A stretch of 64,000 nt of DNA from Winogradskyella immobilis (GCF_021887715.1 NZ_JAIQXX010000001.1:278299-342298), one strand, 5' to 3'; shown: positions 15,482 through 25,353, counted from the stretch's first letter. Numbers and translations: made by a program. Notes: a model not told the origin generated them from the letters alone.

Positions 15482-16450
15482 CTATTCAAAGTCTAACTGT
15501 GCTTTAGCTTCGATTAAGTGTATTAAAGCGTCTATTTTTGACTGTATTTTATTAAAAAACATATTCCGTTCTTTTTCGCCAGATGTGTTTAACAATTTTG
15601 AGTTTTGTAATTGTTTTTCTAAAAATGTTTGAGCTTCATTACAAGTATATTTATCATCTGTTTTGTAGTAAGATAATAATGTAAATGGGACATACAATAA
15701 CTGTGAGTTTGGAGTGCTAACTAATACATTATTGTTCATTAAATGTAGCTCATTATAATACAATTTAAAGACTCTACTATTTTCAATAAGTTTATTAGAT
15801 ATGTTACTGATTAGATCATTTAGTAATTGACATAAACTTAAAGCAGTTTCTGTTTTAAGCTGCCCAGCTTGATGATAATAATGAATCTGTTTTAATGTGC
15901 TGTTTACTGATGTAATGTCCCATATTTCGCTAACATTTAAATTATTATAAAGCTCGCCTAAGCGTTTGCCCATTTCTATTAGAGTAGTACTTGGTGCATA
16001 ATCTTCGAAACTTTTTGAAGCTAATTTAGGGTTTAATAGTTTTAACCATACATAATATTTAAAACAACTTAATTGATCCCCATTAAGGTTATAAAATATT
16101 GGAATGTCTTTAGCAGAATATAAAATATGACATCCTTTTTGCTTTAATAGAGGTAAAAGCGAATTGTAAGAATCTTCAAAATATAACTGAAGTTGATCTT
16201 CAGTTTCTATATGTTTTGTCTTTTCAATGGTAACTAACTCAGTGTCCGAGATTGCAAATAAACGGTCTAAAGATATATTAAAGTACTTAGCAATAATAAT
16301 TGTTTCTTCTATTGAAAACTTACTTTTTAAACTTACACGTCGATGTGCAGCATCATAACTAATATCTAAAGCAGTAGCTATAGCTTCAATTGTAGATGCA
16401 TTAGTTGCTAATTCTTGCTTTATTGCCTTAAGAAATTCGGTTTGATACAT
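15482..16450 (-). CDS. HTH-domain transcriptional regulator, family not recognised
   Basis: The protein is about 322 residues. The N-terminal 65 residues look like a Cro/C1-type helix-turn-helix (ASTIEAIATALDISYDAAHRR, then IEETIIIAKYFNISLDRLF). The remaining 250 residues are mostly helical and without a motif I recognise. No signal peptide or membrane segment is seen. I take ATG 16450 as start; a TTG two codons earlier falls inside a TATGTTTG promoter-like box. Eleven bases upstream begins a 12-bp perfect inverted repeat that could be its own operator. It is divergent from the small exported protein at 16570. The N-terminal HTH supports DNA binding, and the target and signal are inferred from position only. 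Confidence 0.75.
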   Translation of the reverse strand: MYQTEFLKAIKQELATNASTIEAIATALDISYDAAHRRVSLKSKFSIEETIIIAKYFNISLDRLFAISDTELVTIEKTKHIETEDQLQLYFEDSYNSLLPLLKQKGCHILYSAKDIPIFYNLNGDQLSCFKYYVWLKLLNPKLASKSFEDYAPSTTLIEMGKRLGELYNNLNVSEIWDITSVNSTLKQIHYYHQAGQLKTETALSLCQLLNDLISNISNKLIENSRVFKLYYNELHLMNNNVLVSTPNSQLLYVPFTLLSYYKTDDKYTCNEAQTFLEKQLQNSKLLNTSGEKERNMFFNKIQSKIDALIHLIEAKAQLDFE

Positions 16451-16460
16451 GGTCAAACAT

Positions 16461-16493
16461 AATTATTATTTGTGATTATCGCAAATAATAATT
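16461..16493. promoter_or_regulatory. Operator-like perfect inverted repeat
   Basis: AATTATTATTTG (16461-16472) and CAAATAATAATT (16482-16493) are perfect 12-base inverted arms around TGATTATCG. They lie immediately upstream of the HTH regulator's start in the divergent intergenic region. A TATGTTTG box for the regulator (minus strand, 16454-16461) touches the palindrome, so binding there would block its promoter. Confidence 0.6.
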
Positions 16494-16522
16494 TAAATAC
16501 TCTTATAATTCAAAATATAATA

Positions 16523-16544
16523 TGTGATTATAACAATATTTTTG
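16523..16544 (+). promoter_or_regulatory. Second operator-like site overlapping a -7 box
   Basis: TGTGATTATAACAATA (16523-16538) repeats the core TGTGATTAT..CAA of the palindrome at 16471-16485. It runs into TATTTTTG (16537-16544), a TAnnTTTG-type box 25 bp before the ATG of the exported protein gene. A repressor bound here would cover that promoter. Confidence 0.5.
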
Positions 16545-16569
16545 AATTGAATTTAAAACATAATTAATT

Positions 16570-17193
16570 ATGAAATCATTTTTCACAGTTTGCCTTATAC
16601 TATTTACATGCTCAATTTCCTTTAGTCAAAAGTCAATTATTGACAAAGATTCACTGAAGATTAAGAATATAGTAGGTTTCTCTCCATCTAAAACTAATTC
16701 AATTAATGGGTTAACAATAAAATATTGGTATGATTTAGATTATTCAGTTAAAACCAATGGGTTAGAGTTAGATGTCAACCCTTTAAATATATTCTTTCCG
16801 TTTCTAGCTGCTGTACATTTTTCTGAAATATTAAAAGAAGGACCGCCTTCAGATGATATTAATAATATAAACACAGTAACGTTTGATAAGATTAATGGAA
16901 TTCGTTTAGGTTTAGCATCTTTAGAGCCAGCAACTGTTAATGGACTAGAAGTTAATATGAGTGGTAGTTTTGAAACATTGCTTAATGGTGTTTCAGTGAC
17001 TCCTTTAGTTAACAAGCATTACAAAGTTAATGGTATTGGTGTTGGAATTTTAGGCAATGCAGATACACAAGTTAGCGGAATGCAAATTGGTCTTTTTAAT
17101 ACGTGTAGAAAGCTAAGAGGCATTCAGTTAGGACTTTGGAATAAAAACGCTAAACGGTCTTTACCATTTATTAACTGGCAATTTAAAGATTAA
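16570..17193 (+). CDS. Exported protein with NG/GL surface-type repeats, function unknown
   Basis: The 207-residue protein has an N-terminal signal peptide (FFTVCLILFTCSISFSQ, cleavage near 20). The body is made of degenerate hydrophobic repeats of about 15-20 residues such as VNGLEVNMSG, LNGVSVTPL, VNGIGVGILG, VSGMQIGLFN and LRGIQLGLWN, ending in RSLPFINWQF. This repeat style resembles LA_2272-type surface repeat proteins seen in flavobacteria. A beta-rich outer-membrane or periplasmic protein is plausible, but the role is unknown. It is divergent from the HTH regulator and probably controlled by it through the shared palindromes. A terminator follows. Confidence 0.75.
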   Translation: MKSFFTVCLILFTCSISFSQKSIIDKDSLKIKNIVGFSPSKTNSINGLTIKYWYDLDYSVKTNGLELDVNPLNIFFPFLAAVHFSEILKEGPPSDDINNINTVTFDKINGIRLGLASLEPATVNGLEVNMSGSFETLLNGVSVTPLVNKHYKVNGIGVGILGNADTQVSGMQIGLFNTCRKLRGIQLGLWNKNAKRSLPFINWQFKD

Positions 17194-17198
17194 ATAAT

Positions 17199-17233
17199 AA
17201 AAAAACCGTTTCATAATTATGAAACGGTTTTTT
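17199..17233. terminator. Bidirectional terminator between the exported protein gene and pnp
   Basis: AAAAAACCGTTTCAT and its complement ATGAAACGGTTTTTT surround a tiny loop. The A-run on one side and T-run on the other let it serve both convergent genes. Confidence 0.88.
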
Positions 17234-17249
17234 AATTTCCACAAAAGAA

Positions 17250-19484
17250 TTAATCTTCTTTCTTATCTTCTCTAGGTTTACGATTATCGCGTCCGCGATT
17301 ATCTCTACCTCTATTATCACGTCCACGGTTATTATCTCTTGGTGGTCTCGCAACATAACCTTCTGGTTTAGGTAAAATTGCTTTACGAGATACTTTTTCC
17401 TTACGTGTTCTAGAATCTACACCAAAGTATTTTACATCAAATACATCTCCCATGTTAACGACATCAGACACATTTTCTGTACGTTCCCAAGCCAATTCAG
17501 ATACATGTAATAACACTTCGTTTCCTGGTGCATCTATGTATTCTACAACAGCACCAAAATCTAACATTTTAATCACTTTTACTTCGTAAACGCTACCAAC
17601 TTCTGGCTTAAATAATAAAGAATCTATTTTTGCCATTACAGCATCAATACCTGTACTACCAACACCAAGAACTTCTACAATACCTTCTTCAGTAACAGGA
17701 TCTTCATTAATTACAATAGTAGTCTCAGTTTCTTTTTGTAATTCTTGAATCACTTTTCCACCAGGACCAATTAATGCTCCAATAAATTCATTAGGAATTC
17801 GTCTTGTAATCATTGTTGGAGCGTGCTCCTTAACTTCTGCATTTGGTTGCGCAATTGTATCTGTTAACTTCTCTAAGATATGTAAACGACCATCACGAGC
17901 TTGTTGTAGTGCATTCACTAAAATCTCGTATGATAATCCTTTTACTTTAATATCCATTTGACAAGCCGTAATACCGTCTGCAGTACCAGTTACTTTAAAA
18001 TCCATATCACCTAAGTGATCTTCATCACCTAAGATATCAGATAATACAGCATACTTTCCTGAATCAGCATCTGAGATTAATCCCATTGCAATACCAGAAA
18101 CTGGCTTTGTCATTTGTACACCAGCATCCATCATTGCCATTGTACCTGCACAAACTGTTGCCATAGAAGACGAACCGTTAGATTCTAATACTTCAGACAC
18201 AACCCTTACAGTGTAAGGACAATCGTCAGGTACCATACCTTTTAAAGCACGTTGTGCTAAATTACCATGTCCTACTTCTCTACGAGATGTTCCACGGATT
18301 GGTCTTGCTTCACCTGTACAAAATGGTGGGAAATTATAGTGTAAATAGAAACGTTCTTCACCTTCGTAAGAAGGCATATCTATTTGGTTTGCATCTCTAG
18401 ATGTTCCTAAAGTTACAGTAGCTAAGGCTTGAGTTTCACCACGTGTAAATACTGAAGATCCATGAGTTGAAGGCAAGTAATCTACTTCACACCAAATTGG
18501 TCTTATATCTGTAGTCTTACGGCCATCTAAACGTAAACCTTCATCTAAAGTTAAATTTCTAATTGCTGCTTTTTCAGCTTTAGCATAATATTTAGATACT
18601 AATCCGCCGTAATCTTCTAATTCCTCTTCAGAGAAAGTTGCTTTAATTTCTTCTTTTATTTCAGAAAAAGCCATACCACGTTCTTTCTTAGAAGAACCTG
18701 CTTTTGCTACAGCATACACTTTGTCGTATGCCATATCATAAATTTTCTTTGCTAAATCGTCATCAGATCTTTCTGGATCGTACTCACGTACTTCTTTTTT
18801 ACCAACAGCTTCAGCTAAACGTACTTGAGCAGCACATTGTACTTTAATTGCTTCGTGAGCAAATTTAATCGCATCAGCCATTTCTTCTTCAGAAATTTCA
18901 TCCATTTCACCTTCAACCATCATTACAGAATCAGCTGAAGCACCAATCATCATATCAATATCAGATTCTTCTAATTGCTCTCTTGTTGGGTTAATTACAA
19001 ATTCGCCATTTACACGCGCAACTCTAGCTTCAGAAATTGGGCATTCAAACGGGAAATCTGATAACTGTATCGCAGCAGAAGCAGCTAAACCTGCCATGGC
19101 GTCTGGCATAACATCATCATCATGAGACATTAATTGAATCATTACCTGTGTTTCAGAGTGATAATCTTTAGGGAATAATGGACGTAATACACGATCCACC
19201 AAACGCATTGTTAATACTTCACCATCACTTGGTCTTGCTTCTCTTTTAAAGAAACCACCTGGGTAACGTCCTGCGGCTGCAAATTTCTCTCTGTAATCTA
19301 CAGTTAGTGGTAAAAAGTCCACATCTGCCTGTTTGTAATTGGAAACTACTGTACATAATAACATACATTTCCCTGATTGCACAACAACGCTACCATGCGC
19401 TTGTTTTGCTAATTTTCCGGTTTCGATAGAAATTTCTCTACCATCACCTAGGTCAATGACCTCTTTGTAAGTCTTTGGAATCAT
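17250..19484 (-). CDS. pnp: Polyribonucleotide nucleotidyltransferase (PNPase)
   Basis: PNPase degrades RNA 3'-5' by phosphorolysis as part of the mRNA decay machinery. The 744 residues contain two RNase PH domains (first with [28 protein letters not shown] and RPLFPKDY; second with [30 protein letters not shown] and [15 protein letters not shown]). A KH domain near 560-625 has [16 protein letters not shown], and an S1 domain follows to about 700. The C-terminal tail is a basic run of GRDNR repeats (three tandem copies) and ends KKED, an RNA-binding-type low-complexity tail. It lies downstream of rpsO as in many bacteria, though each gene has its own signals here. Confidence 0.97.
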   Translation of the reverse strand: MIPKTYKEVIDLGDGREISIETGKLAKQAHGSVVVQSGKCMLLCTVVSNYKQADVDFLPLTVDYREKFAAAGRYPGGFFKREARPSDGEVLTMRLVDRVLRPLFPKDYHSETQVMIQLMSHDDDVMPDAMAGLAASAAIQLSDFPFECPISEARVARVNGEFVINPTREQLEESDIDMMIGASADSVMMVEGEMDEISEEEMADAIKFAHEAIKVQCAAQVRLAEAVGKKEVREYDPERSDDDLAKKIYDMAYDKVYAVAKAGSSKKERGMAFSEIKEEIKATFSEEELEDYGGLVSKYYAKAEKAAIRNLTLDEGLRLDGRKTTDIRPIWCEVDYLPSTHGSSVFTRGETQALATVTLGTSRDANQIDMPSYEGEERFYLHYNFPPFCTGEARPIRGTSRREVGHGNLAQRALKGMVPDDCPYTVRVVSEVLESNGSSSMATVCAGTMAMMDAGVQMTKPVSGIAMGLISDADSGKYAVLSDILGDEDHLGDMDFKVTGTADGITACQMDIKVKGLSYEILVNALQQARDGRLHILEKLTDTIAQPNAEVKEHAPTMITRRIPNEFIGALIGPGGKVIQELQKETETTIVINEDPVTEEGIVEVLGVGSTGIDAVMAKIDSLLFKPEVGSVYEVKVIKMLDFGAVVEYIDAPGNEVLLHVSELAWERTENVSDVVNMGDVFDVKYFGVDSRTRKEKVSRKAILPKPEGYVARPPRDNNRGRDNRGRDNRGRDNRKPREDKKED

Positions 19485-19502
19485 AATTTTTTTTAATTCA
19501 CG

Positions 19503-19523
19503 CTTTGATATTAAAAATCAAAG
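19503..19523 (-). other. Leader hairpin upstream of pnp
   Basis: CTTTGAT and ATCAAAG form a 7-bp stem with a 7-base AT loop, 18 bp upstream of the pnp ATG. pnp leaders in enterobacteria carry a stem cut by RNase III for autoregulation. Here the stem is shorter, and such a role is only a possibility. Confidence 0.35.
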
Positions 19524-19662
19524 TCTTGTTAAACAATGGTCGCTGTGTTGTTGTGCACTGAAATAAATTCAGCATAAATTGTAGTTGTTGTGTGACCAAT
19601 GAAAAACTGTATAAGCTTCTTCAATTCGAATTTTAGACGCTTTCGATTGCGTTATATAAAAT

Positions 19663-19688
19663 AAAAAACCACGCTATTAGGCGTGGTC
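19663..19688 (-). terminator. Terminator after rpsO
   Basis: On the minus strand CCACGC and GCGTGG pair around CTAATA and are followed by TTTTTTAT. It would end or attenuate rpsO transcription before pnp. Confidence 0.8.
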
Positions 19689-19700
19689 TTTATATTGAGA

Positions 19701-19970
19701 TTATTTTCTTAATCCTAATTCTTTAACAATTGCACGATATCTTAAAATATCTTTCTTAGTTAAGTAATCTAATAGAGATCTTCTTTTACCTACTAGTTTT
19801 ACTAATGAACGCTCAGTGTTATAATCTTTACGATTGTTTTTTAAGTGTTCAGTTAAGTGGTTAATACGTTCTGTAAATAATGCAATCTGTCCTTCTGCAG
19901 AACCAGTATCGTTTGCTCCTTTACCGTGTTTTGAGAAGATTTCTTCTTTAGCTTCTTTTGATAAATACAT
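19701..19970 (-). CDS. rpsO: 30S ribosomal protein S15
   Basis: S15 is a primary 16S rRNA-binding protein of the 30S platform. The 89 residues match the family length and show NDTGSAEGQIALFTERINHLTEHLKNNRKD, followed by RSLVKLVGKRRSLLDYLTKKD, which contacts the rRNA three-way junction. The start ATG lies 55 bp after a perfect TATATTTG promoter box. The gene is followed by its own terminator and then pnp, the widespread rpsO-pnp order. No anomaly is seen. Confidence 0.97.
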   Translation of the reverse strand: MYLSKEAKEEIFSKHGKGANDTGSAEGQIALFTERINHLTEHLKNNRKDYNTERSLVKLVGKRRSLLDYLTKKDILRYRAIVKELGLRK

Positions 19971-20025
19971 GCTAATATTATTGTAAATGATTTTTATGTA
20001 TACTGAAAGTCTTTCTTTCAGGCGG

Positions 20026-20033
20026 CAAATATA
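20026..20033 (-). promoter_or_regulatory. -7 box of rpsO
   Basis: The minus strand reads TATATTTG, an exact TAnnTTTG match, 55 bp upstream of rpsO. The leader of about 50 nt leaves room for the S15 autoregulatory mRNA fold known in other bacteria, though I cannot identify one. Confidence 0.6.
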
Positions 20034-20209
20034 GTAATTTTTAAGAATTTAAAGAGAGTTTTTAACTTTTTAAACTTTAGTTAAAGTTTAATGACTTTTT
20101 TCCATTTTATTATTTATATTTAGACTTCCCTATATTTAATAATGCAGATTATGATTAATTATAAACTCGATTATGCTTTTATTTAGGTTAAACATAATAG
20201 GATTTTTAA

Positions 20210-21331
20210 ATGGGCATTACATTCTTCAATTATATATTAATAGCAGGAGTTATTCAAGGCTTTGTTTTTAATGTTGTTACTTTATTTAACAAGAAGAGTT
20301 TGGTTAAGGTTATTATATACTTAAACTTAACTGTTTTGTTTCTTTCATTAAATAATTTACAAGCTTGGTTAATTGATGTAGGTTTTTCTTCTAACCTATT
20401 TTTTATTAAAAATTTACTTATACCATGGTATATGATGATGTTTCCTATGTTTTATTTGTTTTTAGTCAATTATCTAAGAGTAAAAAAACAAATAAAAAAC
20501 ATATTAAAAGGTTCGATTTTATTTTTTTTATTACAAATACTAATTAGAATTTCTTTGATTCTTTATGTGTTATATACTAAAGAGGGGAGAAGTACTCTTA
20601 TTATAGAAAATTATACCTCAATTGAAGAGATTTGTAATGCTGCATTTGGTTTGTTTATAATTTTTAAATCCTCATATCTCGTTTTTAAACAAAGAGAATT
20701 ATATAATCATATACAAACTTATGATGATATAAAATGGATAAAGTTTTTTTTGATTTTAGGAGGTGTTATATTCCTTTTCTGGATTTTTGCTATAATAATG
20801 AACTCTATGGGAGATAAATGGGCTTATTATTTACTTAGGTTAGGTACTTCTTTTTTGTTATATTGGATAGGTTATCAAGGGTTTTATAGATATAATATTC
20901 TAAGAAATAGAATTTTATTACGTCGTTCTATTACAAATAATACCAGACAAGCTAATGGGAGTCGAAAAGACATATCAAGTCAATTATTAGAAAAATATCA
21001 AGATGATTTCAATACAATTAATAATTATATACTAAAAAATAATAGATTTTTAGATCCTCACTTTAGTTTAGATAAACTTTGTGAGGAATTGAATATGAGT
21101 TCTAGTCATATTTCTAAGATAATTAACAATTATAATGATTTTAATTTTTCAGATTATATAAATGCTTTGCGGATTGAACAAGCAAAAAAACTACTGTCTG
21201 ATGATAGTTTTAATAAATACACAATTGTAACTATTGGATTAGAATGCGGTTTTAATTCTAAATCAACATTCTATACAGCATTCAAAAAATTCACGTTTCT
21301 TACGCCTTCTCAATTTAGATCAAAAAATTAA
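20210..21331 (+). CDS. Membrane-anchored AraC-type transcriptional regulator
   Basis: The 373-residue protein has about seven hydrophobic segments in the first 230 residues (starting NYILIAGVIQGFVFNVV). An AraC/XylS double helix-turn-helix occupies about 275-373: LDKLCEELNMSSSHISKIIN, FSDYINALRIEQAKKLL, then the second HTH with VTIGLECGFNSKSTFYTAFKKF and TPSQFR. This 7TM-plus-HTH layout is common in Bacteroidota and suggests a membrane-sensed signal passed to DNA. No operon partner is visible upstream. The two secreted-protein genes that follow are possible targets by position only. The GC is low like its neighbours. Confidence 0.85.
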   Translation: MGITFFNYILIAGVIQGFVFNVVTLFNKKSLVKVIIYLNLTVLFLSLNNLQAWLIDVGFSSNLFFIKNLLIPWYMMMFPMFYLFLVNYLRVKKQIKNILKGSILFFLLQILIRISLILYVLYTKEGRSTLIIENYTSIEEICNAAFGLFIIFKSSYLVFKQRELYNHIQTYDDIKWIKFFLILGGVIFLFWIFAIIMNSMGDKWAYYLLRLGTSFLLYWIGYQGFYRYNILRNRILLRRSITNNTRQANGSRKDISSQLLEKYQDDFNTINNYILKNNRFLDPHFSLDKLCEELNMSSSHISKIINNYNDFNFSDYINALRIEQAKKLLSDDSFNKYTIVTIGLECGFNSKSTFYTAFKKFTFLTPSQFRSKN

Positions 21332-21518
21332 AATTTCATAGTATATCTGCCACTTTCCACGCTTTTTATTAGGATTTCAGCTTCATGTTAACATTAACAA
21401 CATCAAATTTAATAAAGATTAATCTTCAAAAATAATGTCCAGATTTATATAATTTAGAGAATCTTGGACACCTTTTTTAAGAGCATAACTAATTTTAACT
21501 AGCTAAAAAAATATAATT

Positions 21519-22127
21519 ATGAGAGTAACACTTTTAGTTTTTTGTATATACAGTATATTATTTAATAGCTGTAGTAATACTGATGATGAACCAGAACTTA
21601 GATTACCTCCAATTACACAAACGGGAGCTAATACCTTTGGGTGTCTTATAGATGGACAGTTATTAATACCAAGAGATGGCTCAGGATCTACTTTGGGGCC
21701 AGATTCTGGGATGAGCTTTATTTCTTTAGGGGAGTTCCCAAATTACTTATATAATGAAATTTCTGTTAGAGATTTTAAATCGGGAAATGGAGAACTACTG
21801 GATATTCATTTTGTTGATTTGCATCAAAATGGAGAAGGAATATATAATGTTAAAGAAAGTAACTGTCAAGATAATGTGGATGCTAACCCAAGTTTAAATA
21901 TTAGATCTCGTATTTGGGATGAGAATGAACAAATTTTTAGATGGTATTGTTCTATTGAGGATAGTGGGACATTAACCATAACACGTTATGATTCCGAAAA
22001 TAGAATTGTTTCAGGGACATTTAATTGTATTGTGCAAAATAGAGATGATCCTAACGACTTTATAGAAATTACCCAAGGACGTTTTGATATTAAGTGGGAT
22101 ACGTTAGCAGACACCTCATTTCCTTAA
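21519..22127 (+). CDS. Hypothetical lipoprotein
   Basis: The 202-residue protein starts with a lipoprotein signal (VTLLVFCIYSILFNSCSN), with lipidated Cys at about 18. An acidic DDEPE linker follows, typical of outer-membrane lipoproteins in this phylum. The rest is beta-rich with FGCLIDGQLLIP near 45, DIHFVDLHQNGEG, and a final strand set FIEITQGRFDIKW. The opening phrase and the closing G.FDIKW resemble a broad family of flavobacterial lipoproteins of unknown function. It precedes the T9SS-exported hydrolase by 83 bp with a hairpin between them, so co-transcription is uncertain. Confidence 0.75.
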   Translation: MRVTLLVFCIYSILFNSCSNTDDEPELRLPPITQTGANTFGCLIDGQLLIPRDGSGSTLGPDSGMSFISLGEFPNYLYNEISVRDFKSGNGELLDIHFVDLHQNGEGIYNVKESNCQDNVDANPSLNIRSRIWDENEQIFRWYCSIEDSGTLTITRYDSENRIVSGTFNCIVQNRDDPNDFIEITQGRFDIKWDTLADTSFP

Positions 22128-22134
22128 AAAAAAT

Positions 22135-22156
22135 GGGTGCTACGCCAATAGCACCC
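22135..22156 (+). terminator. Hairpin after the lipoprotein gene
   Basis: GGGTGCTA and TAGCACCC form a perfect 8-bp stem with a CGCCAA loop, 7 bp after the stop codon. The following sequence is A/T-rich but lacks a clean T-run, so termination may be partial. Confidence 0.55.
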
Positions 22157-22210
22157 TCATAAATAAAACTTTTAAATAAAAAATGCTTCATCTATTAACA
22201 CTTCAAAATT

Positions 22211-25200
22211 ATGAAAAACTTTATTACTTACACCTCTCTTTTACTATTTATTAACTTATTTTATGCTCAAGAAATCAATGTGCCAGAGCCAGATATTGAT
22301 AGTATGCTTATAAACATAGACAAAAAAACATTAAAGTCTTCTTTTCTTTATGAGAGGACTACTCCCTTAGCCAATTTAGTTGGCTTTAATAATGAGACTA
22401 GGAATGAAAGCACTTTAAGTTTTTTTGAGCAAGCATTGCAAGAGTTATATAAATCTTCAAAAAAAGATAAATATAAACCAGCAAAACAGGCTAGGAAAGA
22501 TTACAAAGAAGAAGCTGATTTAAGCATAGTAGATATAGGTGTAATACATAATACACTATATAGACTTAACTATAATAGTGAAGATGAATCATTGGGAGCA
22601 TTAAGCTTTAATGGTAATATTTTTACTCAAATTAATGACAATCCTCCGTTCCTTAGTGAGGATCTATTAATTATTTCACCACTTTTAAAATATGCTGTTG
22701 GATCTTTAATAACATTTAAGTTTAAAAAGAAATTATTTTTTGAAGACCACAATAATAAAATAGAATCTATAAAAGCAAATTTTGATACTAACGAAAATTA
22801 TATTATATACTCTAAAAACAACTATAAACAAAATGAATTAGTTATACAGTATGCTGAAAGTGGTTATAAAAAAATAACCTTTGAAGCAACTTATGAAGAC
22901 GGTACTACCAAGATTACTTATGGGAAATTTCATGTAAAAACGAATTCATCTATAGTAAATAAAACAAGTGTATTAAATAGAACAGATCCCCTCGTTGAAG
23001 ATGTAAAAGGCTTTGTGTCTACAATACCATTTCAAGGTTATGATGAAACATCTCCAATTTTTGGGGAGCTAGACTATAGAGTGTTTTATCATACTAATGG
23101 AGGTAATGCCCAACGTACCCTTTTAAAGCCTATTATAATAATTGATGGGTTCGACCCTGGCGATAAACGAAAAATACAAGATGAAGATTCTCCACTGCCT
23201 TCAGGAGAGCATACATCTATAGAAGAATTCATGATTTATTTTGATAACCAAGGAACTAAACAAGAACTAATTCCTGTTTTAAGAAATCTTGGTTATGATG
23301 TCATTTTAGTCAATCAGCCTACTTATACAAGAGGGACTAAGGTAATAGACGGCGGTGCAGATTATATAGAGCGTAATGCATTAAGCCATGTTTCACTTTA
23401 TCAGCACCTAAATAATACATTGTTTACAAATAATAGCAGTGAAGAATTAGTTATTGTTGGTCCTAGTATGGGCGGACAAATAAGCCGTTATGCGCTTGCT
23501 TATATGGAGAAACACAATATTAATCATAATACACGTTTATGGGTAAGTATTGATAGTCCACATTTAGGGGCTAATATACCAATGGGTATTCAGTCTATGA
23601 TAAATTTGTTAGATGTCTTTGGTGATAGCGTTGCTGCTGAAGATTTTTATTTTAATCAATTAAAATCTACAGCATCTAATCAACAATTAATAGAACAACA
23701 TTTAATTAATCATTTACCAGATTATTTAAATGGAGGCTCACCAGTTCATCAACAGTATTATAATAATATGGAATCAAATGGTTTGCCAAACTCTAATGGG
23801 TATCCACAAAATTTAAGAAAAATAGCAATAGTTAATGGATCATTAGAAGGTGTAAAAGTTGGTGTTGAAGCAGAAGAAGATTTTAGAGTACACGGTTTTG
23901 TAGATCAACTTTGGTGGACTATTAAAGTTGCTGAAATGAATACCAATTATATGCCATCTATTGGAGTTAATAAACAAGTTGCAAGATTATGGAGAGAATT
24001 AAAGCCCTTAAGAACAGCTTCTTATACTAATAACAATCCTAGAGGTAGTCTAGATGTATTGCCAGGAGGTTTGTTTAATAGCGAAGATCAGATTCATAAC
24101 TCAGTTATTGGTCAAAGTGTAGGTATTTCAAATTGGGATAATGGATTAAACTTTGGGGAATTTGCACTTGGTCTATTTGGTATTTGGGGAGATCATTTTG
24201 AGTCTCGTACTAATAAGCAAGTGCACTCTTTTATACCTACAGTTAGTGCATTAGGTTTTAATAATCCTAATTTTAATTGGGGACAAAAGCTAGATAGAAA
24301 TTTAGTTTGCTCTAATGAAATTCCTTTTGATAGTTATTTTGGACCTAAAGTAAATGAACAACATACTTCTTTTACAGAAAATAGTGTTAATTGGCTATTG
24401 CAAGAATTAGCTGGTAATACACAAGATCCTTATTTTCCAGTTAATTCGAATAACTTAATTGGAGAAGAAATAATTTGCAGTGGAGAAATAGAAACTTATA
24501 CATTTAATAATTGTAAAGTACCGGGAAATGTTGCTACTTGGGAAGTTTCTAATAATATACAAATTTTGAGTAGTACAGGTAATTCAATTACTATCAGAAC
24601 AAATTCTGACCATAGAAGTTTTGGTACAATAAAAGCGATTTTTGAAAATAATATAGAAGTTGAAAAAGAGGTATGGTTAGGTAAACCAACAAATCCAAAT
24701 GGGTTTTCAGGACCAAGACAAGTTTTAACAGGAAGTGTTGTTAATTATTTATCAGGAAATATAGATGGAGCTACATCCTATATGTGGGATTTGCCTCTTC
24801 CTTATTCTACAGTAAGTTCATTTAATTTTTCTTCATTTAATTGGCAACAATTGCAAACTTCTAGTTCTGTTAATGGAATAGTAGCTTTTACAGGCACAGG
24901 TGGTATCAATGGATATGTTAGATTAAAAGGTCAAAACAAATGTGGTGTTGGTTCAACATATTCTGATTACATAACACATGATTCATCAGGTGGCAAAGGT
25001 GGGATTGGGATAACTCCTTCTCGTTCTTCAGAAATATTAGATGAAAAGTTTATAAATGTCTACCCTAACCCTTCCGATGATTTAGTTAATATTTCATTAA
25101 GATCTAGAAAAACTAATGTTAAAAAAGAATTTTTAAAAATAGATAAAGTTTTAATATTTGACCAATTAATGGTGAAAGTAAAAGAAATTTCTTATTTAAA

Positions 25201-25309
25201 AGATTCAGATAAAGTACAAATTAACCTTAAAGGGTTGAGTGCAGGAATTTACTATATTAAAGTTAGCACTAACGAAAGGGATTTCAATTTAAAAATCATA
25301 AAGAAATAA
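22211..25309 (+). CDS. Large T9SS-exported alpha/beta-hydrolase-like protein
   Basis: The 1032-residue protein starts with a signal peptide (FITYTSLLLFINLFYAQ). The central part holds an alpha/beta-hydrolase or lipase-like core: IIIIDGFDPGD near 308-318, then the nucleophile elbow GPSMGGQ with Ser at 419, and SIDSPHLGANIP near 446-457, a stretch typical of triacylglycerol-lipase or PGAP1-like folds. About 720-910 looks like beta-sandwich or PKD-like repeats. Residues 950-1032 (VYPNPSDDLVNISL to YYIKVSTNERDFNLKIIKK) are a type A T9SS C-terminal sorting domain, so the product is probably secreted or surface-attached. The substrate is unknown; esterase or lipase is the best guess. A terminator follows. 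Confidence 0.8.
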   Translation: MKNFITYTSLLLFINLFYAQEINVPEPDIDSMLINIDKKTLKSSFLYERTTPLANLVGFNNETRNESTLSFFEQALQELYKSSKKDKYKPAKQARKDYKEEADLSIVDIGVIHNTLYRLNYNSEDESLGALSFNGNIFTQINDNPPFLSEDLLIISPLLKYAVGSLITFKFKKKLFFEDHNNKIESIKANFDTNENYIIYSKNNYKQNELVIQYAESGYKKITFEATYEDGTTKITYGKFHVKTNSSIVNKTSVLNRTDPLVEDVKGFVSTIPFQGYDETSPIFGELDYRVFYHTNGGNAQRTLLKPIIIIDGFDPGDKRKIQDEDSPLPSGEHTSIEEFMIYFDNQGTKQELIPVLRNLGYDVILVNQPTYTRGTKVIDGGADYIERNALSHVSLYQHLNNTLFTNNSSEELVIVGPSMGGQISRYALAYMEKHNINHNTRLWVSIDSPHLGANIPMGIQSMINLLDVFGDSVAAEDFYFNQLKSTASNQQLIEQHLINHLPDYLNGGSPVHQQYYNNMESNGLPNSNGYPQNLRKIAIVNGSLEGVKVGVEAEEDFRVHGFVDQLWWTIKVAEMNTNYMPSIGVNKQVARLWRELKPLRTASYTNNNPRGSLDVLPGGLFNSEDQIHNSVIGQSVGISNWDNGLNFGEFALGLFGIWGDHFESRTNKQVHSFIPTVSALGFNNPNFNWGQKLDRNLVCSNEIPFDSYFGPKVNEQHTSFTENSVNWLLQELAGNTQDPYFPVNSNNLIGEEIICSGEIETYTFNNCKVPGNVATWEVSNNIQILSSTGNSITIRTNSDHRSFGTIKAIFENNIEVEKEVWLGKPTNPNGFSGPRQVLTGSVVNYLSGNIDGATSYMWDLPLPYSTVSSFNFSSFNWQQLQTSSSVNGIVAFTGTGGINGYVRLKGQNKCGVGSTYSDYITHDSSGGKGGIGITPSRSSEILDEKFINVYPNPSDDLVNISLRSRKTNVKKEFLKIDKVLIFDQLMVKVKEISYLKDSDKVQINLKGLSAGIYYIKVSTNERDFNLKIIKK

Positions 25310-25327
25310 AAGTTAATTTATAAATGA

Positions 25328-25353
25328 AAAGCGACCACATTGGGTCGCTTTTT
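25328..25353. terminator. Bidirectional terminator between the hydrolase gene and accD
   Basis: AAAAGCGACC and GGTCGCTTTT pair around ACATTG, with a T-run on the plus strand and an A-run on the other side. It abuts the accD stop codon. Confidence 0.85.

Noticed and set aside
16461..16493. Rho-independent terminator
   Set aside because: The arms are AT-rich, there is no T-run after the stem, and it lies between two divergent genes where termination is not needed.
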